NCBI GenBank assembly: GCA_964465125.1
Contig: CAYXIO010000013.1
Location: 1 to 64,000, forward strand
Source of the DNA: CAYOHG01 sp964465125
GTDB taxonomy: Bacteria; Planctomycetota; Phycisphaerae; UBA1845; Fen-1342
Direction of reading: 5' to 3'
Length of the DNA: 64,000 nt
The translations under genes were made by a program, and so were the position numbers. The notes below the pieces were generated by a model. It had not been told where the DNA came from and searched no databases. It saw nothing but the letters and a program-made list of their open reading frames with translations. How positions within the stretch are numbered: position 1 is the first letter of the stretch; the number at the start of each line of letters is the position of its first letter. This document shows, one piece after another, positions 16,488-26,017 of this stretch.

Positions 16488-16781
16488 TCAGGAACGCGGC
16501 GTAGCGCGGTCCTCCCCGCTCGCGGACGGCGGGCTCGGTGCGGCTTGCGACGACTTCGACCGCGCCGCCAGGATCGCGCGGACCAGCTCCTCGGGAATCG
16601 GCTCGTGCTCGGGCGGCTCCTGCGCGGCCCGGCACATCTCGATCGTCTTGCGGTAAGTCGCCAGGTAGCGAACGCACGGCGGGCAGAGCCGCATGTGCCG
16701 CTCGAACTCGGCAAGCTGCTCCGGCGGAAGCTCGCGCTCGAGATACGCAGCCAGGAAGTCGTGCAGCTCTCGGCAGGTCAT
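16488..16781 (-). CDS. zf-HC2 putative anti-sigma factor
   Basis: A 97-residue soluble protein with Cys3 and His29-x3-Cys33-x2-Cys36, the same spacing as the zf-HC2 protein at 1746-2024. No membrane segment. Its ATG shares one base with the stop of the sigma gene (TGATG), so the two are coupled and the longer frame to 17015 is a shadow. The Ser/Pro-rich C-terminal tail is probably disordered. The likely role is to hold the adjacent ECF sigma factor inactive. Confidence 0.83.
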   Translation of the reverse strand: MTCRELHDFLAAYLERELPPEQLAEFERHMRLCPPCVRYLATYRKTIEMCRAAQEPPEHEPIPEELVRAILAARSKSSQAAPSPPSASGEDRATPRS

Positions 16782-17428
16782 CACGATTCTCCCCGGAAGC
16801 GACGATCCAGCAACGTGCGCAAGGCCTGACGGGCGCGATGCAGGCGCACTTTGACGGCATTCTCCGCGATGCCCAGCAGCGCGGCCGTCTCGCGGGTGTC
16901 CAGCTCTTCGATGTCGCGAAGCTTCAAAACGGTACGGTAGGCTTCGGGCAATTCTTCGATCGCCGCACGAACGGACGCCCGCAGTTCGCGCTTCGAGAGC
17001 ACGTCCTGCGCGCACTCCTGCCAGTCCGCGGCCGGCTCGGCCGCGTGCCCGTCCTCAAGATACGCCGGCAGCATGGCCTCGATCTGCACCTCCGGCCGGC
17101 CGCGCTGACGGCGCAGCTTCAGCAGCGCGGCATTGACGACGATTCGATGGAGCCACGTGCCGAGCTGCGATTGTCCCGCAAAGTCCTCAATGGCCCGAAA
17201 CGCGGAAAGAAACGCGTCCTGAAGTGCGTCCTGAGCGTCGTCCTCGCGAACCAGCAGCCTGCGGGCTACCGCCAGCATCCGTCCGCCGTAGCGCCGAACC
17301 AACTCCTCAAACGCTTCCGGCTCGCCCCGCCTCAGCCGACCCAACAGCGCGGCTTCGTCGGCCGCAGCGCGTTCCGACGGGGCGGGCGCTGCCCGACCTG
17401 ACGCGGTTTCGGCTGGATCGCCCGTCAC
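16781..17428 (-). CDS. ECF-type RNA polymerase sigma factor (RpoE-like)
   Basis: A sigma-70 protein of about 215 residues with regions 2 and 4. Region 2 shows LVRRYGGRMLAVARRLL, DDAQDALQDAFLSAFRAI and GTWLHRIVVNAALLKLRR; region 4 has LPEAYRTVLKLRDIEELDTRETAALLG followed by the recognition helix VKVRLHRARQALRTLL. It resembles the classical RpoE/SigW type, unlike the divergent ECF protein at 2021-2626. The start is either GTG 17428, behind AAGGAGG four bases away, or ATG 17449. It forms an operon with the zf-HC2 gene. Confidence 0.9.
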   Translation of the reverse strand: MTGDPAETASGRAAPAPSERAAADEAALLGRLRRGEPEAFEELVRRYGGRMLAVARRLLVREDDAQDALQDAFLSAFRAIEDFAGQSQLGTWLHRIVVNAALLKLRRQRGRPEVQIEAMLPAYLEDGHAAEPAADWQECAQDVLSKRELRASVRAAIEELPEAYRTVLKLRDIEELDTRETAALLGIAENAVKVRLHRARQALRTLLDRRFRGES

Positions 17429-17538
17429 GGGGCCTCCTTGCAACAACATCCATCCTAACCGACGGCGGCCCTGCGCGACGAGAGGCCGCTCGCCGGCCGG
17501 CCGTATCGTGGCTCACCGCAGGCGAGCCCGCGCGCGGC

Positions 17539-18681
17539 CTAGCGGCCGCGAAAGTCGCGCAGCGCGGCCAGCACCTCGTCCTGCATTTCGTGCGTCAACT
17601 CCGGATAGACGGGGATCGCAAGCGAATGCGCCGCCGCGTGCTCGCTCGCCGGAAAGTCGCCGCGACGATACCCCAGGTAGCGGAAGCACGGCTGCTCGTG
17701 GAACGAGACCGGGTAGTACACCTCGCAGCCGATGCCGCGCTGGGCCAGGTGCCTCCGCAGGGCATCGCGATCGCCGCGTACATTCAGCACATACTGGTTG
17801 TAGATGTGCGTGCCGGGCTCGGCGGCCGGCGCCGGCGGCTCGATTCCGTCGATCGGCAGATACTGATCGTAGTACGCCGCGTGCGACCGCCGCGCCGCGT
17901 GCCAGTGCTCCAGGTGCGGCAGCTTCACTCGCAGAACTGCTGCCTGGAGCGCGTCGAGCCGGAAATTCCCCCCGATCATCGCGTGGTGGTACTTCGGCTT
18001 GGCGCCGTGCGTCCGCAGGCAGCGCAGCGTCTCCGCCAGCGCTGCGTCGGAAGTGACAACGATACCCGCGTCGCCCAGCGCGCCGAGGTTCTTGCTCGGA
18101 AAGAACGAGAAGCAGCCGATCCGGCCCATCGCGCCCGCGCGATGCAGTCCGTCGGGCAGGCGGCAGCGCGCCCCGAGCGCCTGGGCGGCGTCCTCGACGA
18201 CCGGAATCTGGTAGCGCGCGGCAATGTCCAGGATCGCCGACATCTCGGCACACTGCCCGAACAGGTGCACCGGCATGAGCGCGCGCACGCGGCCGATCTC
18301 GTTCGGGTGATTTCGGAACCAGTCCTCCAGCGCAGCCGGGCTCAGGTTGTACGTGCGCGGATCGATGTCCACGAACGCGGGCCGCGCGCCCAGCCGCGCA
18401 ACTACGCCCGCGGATGCGAAAAACGAATACGGGCTGGTGATGACCACGTCGTCAGGCCCGACCCCGAGGCCCATCAGCGCGATCAGCAGCGCGTCCGTCC
18501 CTGACGAGACGCCGACCGCGTGCGGCACGCCTACGTACTCGGCGATGCGCTGTTCGAGCGCCTCGACCTGCGGCCCGAGGATGTAGTGGCCTGAATCGAC
18601 CACTTCGTCGATCGCCTGCCGCAGTTCGGCGCGGATGTCCTTGAGCTGAGCCTTCAGGTCAAGCAGTGGCACTCTGGTCAC
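17539..18681 (-). CDS. DegT/DnrJ/EryC1/StrS-family PLP aminotransferase
   Basis: A sugar aminotransferase of about 380 residues. The N-terminus VPLLDLKAQLKDIRAELRQAID, the substrate loop SGHYILGPQVEALEQ, the GTDALLIALMGLG segment and the cofactor lysine in FSFFPSKNLGALGDAG are all classic. Enzymes of this family add an amino group to nucleotide keto-sugars used for O-antigen, capsule or antibiotics. No other sugar-nucleotide gene is next to it; the membrane-propeller gene is divergent. The start is uncertain: GTG at 18681 matches the usual family N-terminus, while GTG 18708 and longer frames (to 18813) are possible. Confidence 0.9.
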   Translation of the reverse strand: MTRVPLLDLKAQLKDIRAELRQAIDEVVDSGHYILGPQVEALEQRIAEYVGVPHAVGVSSGTDALLIALMGLGVGPDDVVITSPYSFFASAGVVARLGARPAFVDIDPRTYNLSPAALEDWFRNHPNEIGRVRALMPVHLFGQCAEMSAILDIAARYQIPVVEDAAQALGARCRLPDGLHRAGAMGRIGCFSFFPSKNLGALGDAGIVVTSDAALAETLRCLRTHGAKPKYHHAMIGGNFRLDALQAAVLRVKLPHLEHWHAARRSHAAYYDQYLPIDGIEPPAPAAEPGTHIYNQYVLNVRGDRDALRRHLAQRGIGCEVYYPVSFHEQPCFRYLGYRRGDFPASEHAAAHSLAIPVYPELTHEMQDEVLAALRDFRGR

Positions 18682-18919
18682 GGCACGGACTCGCTTGTCG
18701 GTAGAAACCCATTCGTCAGGCGCGAGCGTATCTACCCGCCAGGCGTGCGTCAAAGCGGCTGGGCTCCGTCGGCGTTGGAGCGCGCGCCGCCCCACCGCGC
18801 CGCGCGCGTCCACGTTCGTTGCAAACGGCAGCAGCGCTCGCTACTCTGCCTGCCGAACTGGCGTGGCGCGCGCCAGAGCGACGTTCATGCCCGCACTCGG
18901 TCTCAACACGGGAGCACGC

Positions 18920-21900
18920 ATGGCCCTGCCGGCGCCGTTGCGGACGGCCATCTCATTCGTTCGACCCGACGTGGCGGTGGTCTGCCTGGCATTGCTCCTC
19001 TACGGCGCGCTTGAGATCCGCTACGGGGGCGTGATCTCGGAGATTGGCGGCCTGGGCGGTGACGGCACGATCCACGTCACTCTCGCCGGTCGGCTGGTCG
19101 AAGCGATCCGCAATCACGACGCCACGGTCTACGAGTACCGCCACATCCTGCCCTATCTGACCGTGCACGAGGCGTTTCGGCTGCTTGGGATCGAGTACGA
19201 CGCCGTCCTGGGGCGCGACGCGATCATCCTGGGCCACCGCATCCAGAACCTGCTCTGCCTGATGGTCGCGGTGTTTCTCTGGGGCCGCATTCTCGAGCAC
19301 TGGCAGGTCTCGCCGGCCACCCGTCGACTGAGTTTTCCGCTGCTGCTGCTCAGCTTCGCGTTCACGAAGATGCCGTTCTACCACCCCTGCAACGGCGACA
19401 GCGCGCAGTTCCTGCTGGGCGTCGCGTTGCTCCACAGCGTGCTGCGCGGACGAACGTGGCTGCTGCTGCTGCTCTCGCTGCTGGCGTTCTACATTCGGCC
19501 CGGGGCGGACATCTATGCCGCCTGCCTGATCGCGCTGCGCCCGGGCGCGCTGTGCGCGTCGGCGGACGCCGCGCGCCGCTCCTGGCCGGGCACGCTGGCC
19601 GCCGGCGGCCTCGCCGTCCTCACCTTCATGATCGCGCTGGCCTATTTTGCCGACCCCACGGCTGTCCGCACCATCCAACCCCCGCTGGAGTTCCTGCGCG
19701 GCATCAGCATCGCCTGCATGCTGGCCTACGTGCTCGGCGCGTTTCTGCCGCTCTGGCGCACGCTGGCATGGCGACACGTATCGCGCATTCGCGTGCTGCC
19801 GCTGATCCTCTTCGCCCTCATCAACCTGGCGGCGCGTTACCTGACGGCGCAGATCTCCAAACCGGTCGGCGACATCACCAACGAGTTCCACATCCTGGTG
19901 GATTGCGTCGCGTACTCGGTGAATCGCCCCGCCGCCGCCCCGCTGGCGCACCTCGTCTATTTCGGCCCGATCGCGCTGCTGACGATGCTGCTCTGGCCGC
20001 GCATCGCCGCGCTCGCGCAGCGTGAAGGGTTGCCGCTGCTGGCGGCGATGTCCGTCGCTTCGCTGCTCGGCCTGCACTCGGAATCGCGCCTGCTGACCAC
20101 CGCGTTTCCGATCTTCGCCGCGCTGACCTGCGTCGCGCTGGATCGCCTGTCGTGGGGCGCTGCCTTCGCGACCCTGTGCGTCGGCACGGGTCTGCTGCTG
20201 TCCAAATTCTGGTTCTCGATGGGCACGCCGGTGCCGTGGAACGCCGGCGCCAATCCGGACCTGCTCTACTGGATCAACCAGGGGCCGTGGATTCCGCTGC
20301 CGATGTACGTGGTGCAGGGCGTCGTCGCGCTCGGTCTGGCCCTCGTGTTTCAGGGTCAGGTCCGCAGGCTGACGCGGGCCGCGTCGCCGCAGTCGGGCGA
20401 CTTCGAGCAATGGCTCGCCCGCGCGGGCGGGCTCCTGGCGCAATGGCCCCGCCGCTTCGCCGCCGACCGGACGTACTGGATCGGGCTGGCCGGCGGATGG
20501 GCGCTCGTCGCCCTCGCGTCCGCCGCCATCCTGCCGCGCATGTTCGCCGGCCCGAGGCGCGCCGCCACCGAGGTCACCGCCCTCGCCAGCCCGCCGATCG
20601 TCCGCGCCGGCACCACCACCCTGATCGCGTCAATCCGCGCCTTCGGGGCTCCCAGCCGCCCCGACGCCGTCGAGTATCACTGGGAGCCGTTTCCGCCCGA
20701 GACCTCCGGCCTGGTCACGCTCAGCAACCCCAACGGCAGCCAGACCCGGGCGCGCTTCGCGCGTCCCGGCACGTACACGATTAATGTCACCGCGCACGAC
20801 AAGGTCCGCGACACGGTCTCGCGCGCCTATGTGCAGGTCTTCGTGCAGTCGCTCAGCCGCCGCGCGCTATGCGACTTCAACGGGGACCTGGTCGAGGACG
20901 TCGTCTGGTACGACCCGACTGCGGGCGAGCTGAGCATCGACCTGATGAACGGCGCCGCGCCGCCCGACACGATCGACGTCGTCACCGAGCCGAATCGCGA
21001 GTGGAGGCCGATCCGCCTCGCCGATTTCGACGGCGATCGCCGGCCGGACATCCTCTGGCAGGACTCCCTCCGCGGCACCCTGGTGATCCACGTCATGGAC
21101 GGGACTTCCATCGCACAGAAGTGCATCGTCCCAGCGCGCGAAGCCCCATGGACGCTGGCGGCTTGCGGCGATTTCAACGGCGACGGCAGCGCCGATCTGG
21201 CCTGGCGCGACGGGCAAACCGGCGCGCTGATGTCTTACCTGATGCAAGGCGGGACGATCGCGCAGACGTGCGACATGGGCGTCGCCGCGCCGTCAGAGCA
21301 GCTTCTCGACGTCGGAGATTACAACGGCGACGGCAGCGATGACCTGCTCTGGATCGACCCCGCGGGCACCTTGTGGCTGACCGCTTGGCACGACAACGCC
21401 GCCGAAAGGAAGTCGCTGCAACGCAACCCCGACCCGCTCTGGCGGCCGATCGGGTTCGCGGACTTCGACGGCGACTTGCGCCGCGACATCCTCTGGCAAC
21501 ACCAGACCGAGCACGCCGCGTACGTTCAATTCGCGCGCGAGAACGGGCCCGCCTCGCAGCCCAAGCCACTCGTCCGCATCGTTCCCGGAGTATGCGAATT
21601 CGTCCAACTGGCGGACTTCAACGGAGACGGCGCCACCGACCTGCTCTGGCAGGACCAGTCCAACGGCGAGTTGCTTGCGCACCTCGGAAGCCGCGAAGCC
21701 GTCGCCCTCGGCGCGCTTTCGCCCAGCGTGCGCGGCTGCGGCACGAACCGCCTCGTCGTCGCCGTCGGAGACTACGACGGCGAGGGCCGCGATGACGTGC
21801 TGATGCGCGACCGCCTCTCCGGCGAGAGCTTCCTGTACCTCGCCGGAAGCGGAGATCGAGCGCCCGCGGCGGGACACTTCCGCGCGCGCGAGCCGAAATG

Positions 21901-21979
21901 CGAGCCGCTCACGCTGGAGCCACGGCTGCTGCCGTCCTGGAGCGCGCTGGCGCTCCGCCCGGGCGCGCGCGCGGATTGA
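18920..21979 (+). CDS. Polytopic membrane protein fused to a seven-repeat FG-GAP/VCBS propeller
   Basis: A 1019-residue protein in three parts. Residues 1-545 are hydrophobic, with about 11-12 membrane helices, resembling integral membrane glycosyltransferases or polymer enzymes in overall look, but I see no diagnostic motif. Residues about 560-645 look like an Ig/PKD-type domain (TYTINVTAHDKVRD). Residues about 650-990 hold seven calcium-loop repeats of the form D-F-N-G-D-G-x-x-D-L-L-W-x-D (for example DFDGDRRPDILWQD and DYNGDGSDDLLWID), a blade count that suits a closed beta-propeller facing outside. GGGAG before ATG 18920 supports this start over 18695. Function unknown. Confidence 0.8.
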   Translation: MALPAPLRTAISFVRPDVAVVCLALLLYGALEIRYGGVISEIGGLGGDGTIHVTLAGRLVEAIRNHDATVYEYRHILPYLTVHEAFRLLGIEYDAVLGRDAIILGHRIQNLLCLMVAVFLWGRILEHWQVSPATRRLSFPLLLLSFAFTKMPFYHPCNGDSAQFLLGVALLHSVLRGRTWLLLLLSLLAFYIRPGADIYAACLIALRPGALCASADAARRSWPGTLAAGGLAVLTFMIALAYFADPTAVRTIQPPLEFLRGISIACMLAYVLGAFLPLWRTLAWRHVSRIRVLPLILFALINLAARYLTAQISKPVGDITNEFHILVDCVAYSVNRPAAAPLAHLVYFGPIALLTMLLWPRIAALAQREGLPLLAAMSVASLLGLHSESRLLTTAFPIFAALTCVALDRLSWGAAFATLCVGTGLLLSKFWFSMGTPVPWNAGANPDLLYWINQGPWIPLPMYVVQGVVALGLALVFQGQVRRLTRAASPQSGDFEQWLARAGGLLAQWPRRFAADRTYWIGLAGGWALVALASAAILPRMFAGPRRAATEVTALASPPIVRAGTTTLIASIRAFGAPSRPDAVEYHWEPFPPETSGLVTLSNPNGSQTRARFARPGTYTINVTAHDKVRDTVSRAYVQVFVQSLSRRALCDFNGDLVEDVVWYDPTAGELSIDLMNGAAPPDTIDVVTEPNREWRPIRLADFDGDRRPDILWQDSLRGTLVIHVMDGTSIAQKCIVPAREAPWTLAACGDFNGDGSADLAWRDGQTGALMSYLMQGGTIAQTCDMGVAAPSEQLLDVGDYNGDGSDDLLWIDPAGTLWLTAWHDNAAERKSLQRNPDPLWRPIGFADFDGDLRRDILWQHQTEHAAYVQFARENGPASQPKPLVRIVPGVCEFVQLADFNGDGATDLLWQDQSNGELLAHLGSREAVALGALSPSVRGCGTNRLVVAVGDYDGEGRDDVLMRDRLSGESFLYLAGSGDRAPAAGHFRAREPKCEPLTLEPRLLPSWSALALRPGARAD

Positions 21980-22021
21980 CACACGCCCCTGACCCGGTCC
22001 GCCGCACCGGGCTGCGTCGCG

Positions 22022-22828
22022 TCAACGCCCCTCAAAGCGCGCCACGCGCCGCTCCACAAAAGCCGTCACGCCCTCGCGATGATCCGCGGTGTTGCCGGCG
22101 GTCTGCTGAAGGAACGCCTCATACTCGAGCTGCTCGTCGAACGAGGCGGTCCAGGCGCGATTCAAGGCGCGCTTCATCAGTCCCAAGGCGCGGGTCGGCA
22201 GGCCGGCCAGCCGCCCGGCGAGCTCCGCCGTCGCCTCGGGCAACTGCTCGTCCGGCACGACCCGATTGACCAGCCCCGCGCGCAGCGCCTCCTCCGCCGA
22301 CAGCTTCTCACCCAGCATGCAGAGCTCGGCGGCGCGTGCATAGCCGACGTGCTGAAGCAGCGTCTGCGTCGCGCCGGAGTCAGGAATCAGCCCGACGTGC
22401 ACGAAGGCCATCATGAAGTAGGCCCGCTGCGCGCAGAGGCGCAGGTCGCAGGCGAAGGCGAAGCTCGCGCCGGCCCCCGCGGCGGCGCCGTTGACTCCGG
22501 CGACCACCGGCTTTTCAAGGCCCCGCAGTCGCGTCACGACCGGGTTGAACTTGCGGCGCAGATGGGCGGCGAAGTCGAGCGGACCTTCGGCGCCGCCGCG
22601 ATAGCGCGCTTCGATCTCCTTGAGATCCTGTCCGGAGCAGAACGCCTTGCCCGCCCCGGTCAGCACGACGCAGCGGACCGAGTCGTCGCGCTGCGCGTTG
22701 CGCAGCGCCGCGGACAGCTCGATGCTCATGGTCTCGTTGTAGGCGTTGAACGACTCCGGCCGATTCAACGTGATCGTCAGCACCCCGCCGGCGGACGAAA
22801 CGGCCAGGGTCGAGAATGCGCTGCTCAT
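22022..22828 (-). CDS. Enoyl-CoA hydratase/isomerase-family protein
   Basis: A 268-residue crotonase-fold enzyme. Oxyanion-hole segments are visible: GAGKAFCSGQDLKE and VAGVNGAAAGAGASFAFACDLR, followed by AYFMMAFVHVGLIPDSGATQ, where the acidic residue sits in the active site. This pattern is closest to PaaG/ECH-type hydratases that act on acyl-CoA intermediates in fatty acid or phenylacetate breakdown. No other beta-oxidation gene is adjacent. GAGGTG before ATG 22828 sets the start; the 39-residue extension in the longer frame is not coding-like. Confidence 0.92.
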   Translation of the reverse strand: MSSAFSTLAVSSAGGVLTITLNRPESFNAYNETMSIELSAALRNAQRDDSVRCVVLTGAGKAFCSGQDLKEIEARYRGGAEGPLDFAAHLRRKFNPVVTRLRGLEKPVVAGVNGAAAGAGASFAFACDLRLCAQRAYFMMAFVHVGLIPDSGATQTLLQHVGYARAAELCMLGEKLSAEEALRAGLVNRVVPDEQLPEATAELAGRLAGLPTRALGLMKRALNRAWTASFDEQLEYEAFLQQTAGNTADHREGVTAFVERRVARFEGR

Positions 22829-23160
22829 GTTCTGCACCTCGCGGCACGCCTGCGCGGCCCAAGCGCGTGCCCACTGGAAGCTATTCCAGAACCCCCCGCC
22901 GCCTTGCAACGGGAACAGCACGCACCCTGTGCCCGCCTTCGACACGATGTCCCACGAAGTGGGATCAGCCGCAGGAACGGTCCCGCCCCGGGTAGCGCGG
23001 GAATTCTACCCGTGAATCTGAAGCGGATGGTATCGGGTCGCGTTTCGGTTCTGACGCCAGGCCGCATGCTTACGCCGCTGACGGCGGCGGCATGCCACGC
23101 GCCCCCTCGATCCCTCGACCCCTTGGTCCCGCGCCCTGTGCCCGCGCCCTGTGCCCACGC
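22829..23160. other. Intergenic region with short repeats, no gene seen
   Basis: This stretch separates the subtilase from the hydratase, both on the minus strand. Near 23100-23160 it contains CCCTCGA-type heptamers and two tandem copies of CGCGCCCTGTGCC. These simple repeats resemble those at 4143-4241 in style. I see no coding frame or clear terminator. Confidence 0.45.
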
Positions 23161-24894
23161 CTACGAACACTCCGTCCCGAACGCGATCAGCAGAATGCTC
23201 AGGTCGGTCAGGTCCGTGACGCCATCGCCGTTGAAGTCGATCGAGCAGCCCGACGAGCAGCCGAACTCGACCAGCAGCAGGCTCAGATCGATCAGGTCGG
23301 TCTGCAAGTCGCCGTTCAGATCCGTTTCGCACTGGCACTCGTCGGGAATCCCGTTGCCGTCGCTGTCCTGCGACGTGCCCGAGGCAATATCGTCGGCGTC
23401 GTTGATCATGTTGCCGTTGCAGTCCGCGAAGTGCAGCGCCGCGTCGGCGTCGATGATCCCGTAGCCGCGAACGTAGCTCGGCTCAAACGTGCCGTAAGAG
23501 ACGAAATAGTCGGCGGTGTACATCAGGTGCGCGCGCATCTCCGCCACCGTCCATTCGGGATGCGCGCCCGCCAGGCAGGCCACCGCGCAGGCCGCCACCG
23601 GCGTCGAGAGCGACGTGCCGCTGACCGCCGCGTAGCCGGTCGTGTCATACGGCCAGACCGTGACCGTATCGACGCCCTGGGCCAGCAGCTCAGGCTTGAC
23701 GCGATCGTCGGCGGTCGGCCCGTCGGAGCTGAAGTCGGCGATCGTGCCGCCGTCATCCACCGCGCCGATGGTCAGCACCTCAAACGCGTCCGACGGCGCG
23801 ATCAGGTGCGACGAGTTCGGGTTGCCGTCGTGACCTTCGTTGCCGGCGGCGGTCAGGCAGTGCACGCCGTTGTCGGTCGCGGTGTTCACGGCGAGGGTGG
23901 TGACCGCGCTGGCGCCGTCCAGGTCGGATTGCGAATACCAGTCGATGTAGCCGAGCGAGCTGGTGGACATGTCGGCGCCCTGGGCCTCGACGAACTGAAG
24001 GCCGGCGACGTAGTTGTCCTCCTCGGCCGGGTATTCCCCCTCGACATCCTCGGTCTTGGCGAGCACGAACGACGCGTTGTACGCCCCGCCGACGAGCTCG
24101 TTGGGCTTGTATGCGGCCAGCGTGCCGAGAATCAGCGTGCCGTGCGTGTGCTGGTCCCAGTAGTCGCCGGGCTCGCTGCTGGTGTCCGGGTCGTTGTCGA
24201 GGAAGTCCCATTCGGCGAGGACATTGACCACGTGCCCGGCCTGGTTGAACGCGACGTGGCTGCGCTCAAAGCCGGTGTCGAGAATGCCGACAACCACGCC
24301 GCTGCCGGTGAAGCCCTGCGCGTGCACGGACAGCAGGTCGATCTGAGCAAGCTGCCCCTCGGCGTAGCCGTAGAAGCCGCGCTGATTGCCGTCGTGTTCC
24401 GAGGCCTCTCGCCGCACGGCCGGCCGAAGGACCCGCGCCCGGCGCACCGGCTGGAGCTTCGCGACGCACGGCAGCTCGGCGATCATCGTGAGCTGGAGCG
24501 ACGTCGCGTCGACGCTGACTGCGTTGAGCCATGAGCTCGTTTGGCGAAGCCGCGCCCCGCTGGCCGTCACGCCTTCGACGTAGGCCGCAAACACAGGCAG
24601 ATCACGCGCGTCAAACAGCCCGGGCGACGTGCGGCGAAGCTGGCGGCGCTCGATGGCGCGCGGCGAATAAGTCTGGGCCAGCGCGTCGATGGCGGCCTGC
24701 TCGTCGGCGGGCGAGGCAAAGCCCTTGTCGGTGAAGAAGACCCAGGTGGGCGTGCTCATCGCCGCGGCGGCCGGATCGAGCTGGGCGGCAAGCGTCGTTT
24801 GCGAAATGGAGGACGGGAGTGTCTGGCCGAAAGCCGCGACGGAGAGACCCAGCGCGGCAAGCAGCAATCGCGAGACCGGGAGCGTCGTATTCAT
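23161..24894 (-). CDS. Secreted subtilisin-like (S8) protease with dockerin-like tail
   Basis: A 577-residue exported protease. After a signal peptide (ending near AAFGQ) comes an inhibitor-like prodomain with the phrase VFFTDKG and PRAIERRQLRR. The catalytic triad is Asp206 (GILDTGF), His251 (HTHGT) and Ser428 (SGTSLSTP), with the oxyanion Asn in TAAGNEG. The C-terminus has a DCNGN ... GIPDEC segment and then two dockerin-like loops, DLNGDLQTDLIDLSLLLVEFG and DFNGDGVTDLTDLSILLIAFG. GAGG before ATG 24894 sets the start; the remaining open frame to 26112 runs opposite to the RluA gene and is a shadow. Confidence 0.93.
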   Translation of the reverse strand: MNTTLPVSRLLLAALGLSVAAFGQTLPSSISQTTLAAQLDPAAAAMSTPTWVFFTDKGFASPADEQAAIDALAQTYSPRAIERRQLRRTSPGLFDARDLPVFAAYVEGVTASGARLRQTSSWLNAVSVDATSLQLTMIAELPCVAKLQPVRRARVLRPAVRREASEHDGNQRGFYGYAEGQLAQIDLLSVHAQGFTGSGVVVGILDTGFERSHVAFNQAGHVVNVLAEWDFLDNDPDTSSEPGDYWDQHTHGTLILGTLAAYKPNELVGGAYNASFVLAKTEDVEGEYPAEEDNYVAGLQFVEAQGADMSTSSLGYIDWYSQSDLDGASAVTTLAVNTATDNGVHCLTAAGNEGHDGNPNSSHLIAPSDAFEVLTIGAVDDGGTIADFSSDGPTADDRVKPELLAQGVDTVTVWPYDTTGYAAVSGTSLSTPVAACAVACLAGAHPEWTVAEMRAHLMYTADYFVSYGTFEPSYVRGYGIIDADAALHFADCNGNMINDADDIASGTSQDSDGNGIPDECQCETDLNGDLQTDLIDLSLLLVEFGCSSGCSIDFNGDGVTDLTDLSILLIAFGTECS

Positions 24895-25128
24895 GATGAC
24901 CTCGGAGAATGTGAACCCGAGCCGGCCGGGTTCATCGAACGCGGACCAACGAGGCGGCTCAGCCTCCAGCATAGCAGCCGGCGGCACCCCTCTGAAGGCA
25001 TTCGCAGGTTTTTTGCGTGGCGTCTGGCCGCCGGCGCGTCCGCCGACATTGAAAACCCGCCCGCATAATCCTTCGGCGCGCCGCGGAAAAGCTCGACTCC
25101 GGCCGAATCTCGCGCGACAATCGCCCGG

Positions 25129-25869
25129 ATGCACACACAAACCCGCCGCATACCCGCGCCGGTGGTCCTGCATGCCGACGCCGAACTCCTGGTGGTCGAC
25201 AAGCCGGCCGGGGCGTTGTCGGTGCACGGGCGCGGCGATCATCCGCTGCTGGCCGACCTGCTGCGCGAACTGCGCCTTGTGCCGCAGGACGAGCCGTTTC
25301 GAATCGTCCACCGCATCGACCTGGACGCGAGCGGAGTGATCGTTTTCGCGCGGACGCTGAACGCGCAGCAGAAGCTGACCGAGCAGTTCGCGACGCGCGA
25401 GGTGGAGAAGCTCTACCTCGCGCTGGTTTCGGGCTATGTGCCCGAGGACGGCAGCGTCAGTCAGCCGATCCTGGGCGACGGCGAGAGCGGGCGGGCGAAA
25501 ATCGACCCGCGCCGCGGCAAGGCGGCCCGCACGGATTTCCGCATTCTCGAGCGCGTCGTCGGGCATACGCTGTTGCAGTGCTTTCCGCACACCGGCCGGC
25601 TGCACCAGATTCGCGTCCACCTGGCGTCCATCGGTCATCCGCTGTCGGTCGACCCCCTCTATGGAACCAGCGCGGAGCTGCGGCTGTCGACCTATAAGAG
25701 CAACTACAAGGCCAGCACGCGGCACGAGGAGCGCCCCCTGATCGCCCGGCTGACGCTGCACGCGGCGCGAATCAGCTTCGAGCACCCGGCCGACGGGCAG
25801 CGCGTCGCCTACGAAGCGCCGCTGCCCAAGGACCTGCGCGCCACGCTGACCCAGCTTCGACGTCTGTAG
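25129..25869 (+). CDS. RluA-family RNA pseudouridine synthase
   Basis: A 246-residue enzyme that isomerises uridine to pseudouridine in rRNA or tRNA. The catalytic motif is HRIDLDASG with its invariant Asp; VVDKPAGALSVHG and the HTGRLHQIRVHLASIGHPLSVDPLYG segment are also conserved. No S4 domain is present, so it is closest to RluA/TruC-type enzymes; the target base cannot be assigned. Start ATG 25129 has no clear Shine-Dalgarno and follows GACAAT by 7 bases. Monocistronic and divergent from the subtilase. Confidence 0.93.
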   Translation: MHTQTRRIPAPVVLHADAELLVVDKPAGALSVHGRGDHPLLADLLRELRLVPQDEPFRIVHRIDLDASGVIVFARTLNAQQKLTEQFATREVEKLYLALVSGYVPEDGSVSQPILGDGESGRAKIDPRRGKAARTDFRILERVVGHTLLQCFPHTGRLHQIRVHLASIGHPLSVDPLYGTSAELRLSTYKSNYKASTRHEERPLIARLTLHAARISFEHPADGQRVAYEAPLPKDLRATLTQLRRL

Positions 25870-26017
25870 CTCCGGACAGCATCGGCGGGACGACCCCGAA
25901 GCAGCCGATGCGCCCTCGCCGGGGCTTTGCGGTTGCATCCGCCCGACCTGGCACGCTACGCTGGCGGCTCGCGACTCGAATCTGACCCTGTAGCGGCCCA
26001 GCAAGGAGAAGACCGCC

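Noticed and set aside
17428..17449. ATG 17449 as the certain start of the second sigma factor
   Set aside because: AAGGAGG just before GTG 17428 fits better, but neither can be excluded.
23092..24534. Plus-strand open frame of 480 codons
   Set aside because: It lies opposite the subtilase, whose catalytic triad is intact. No motif in its translation.
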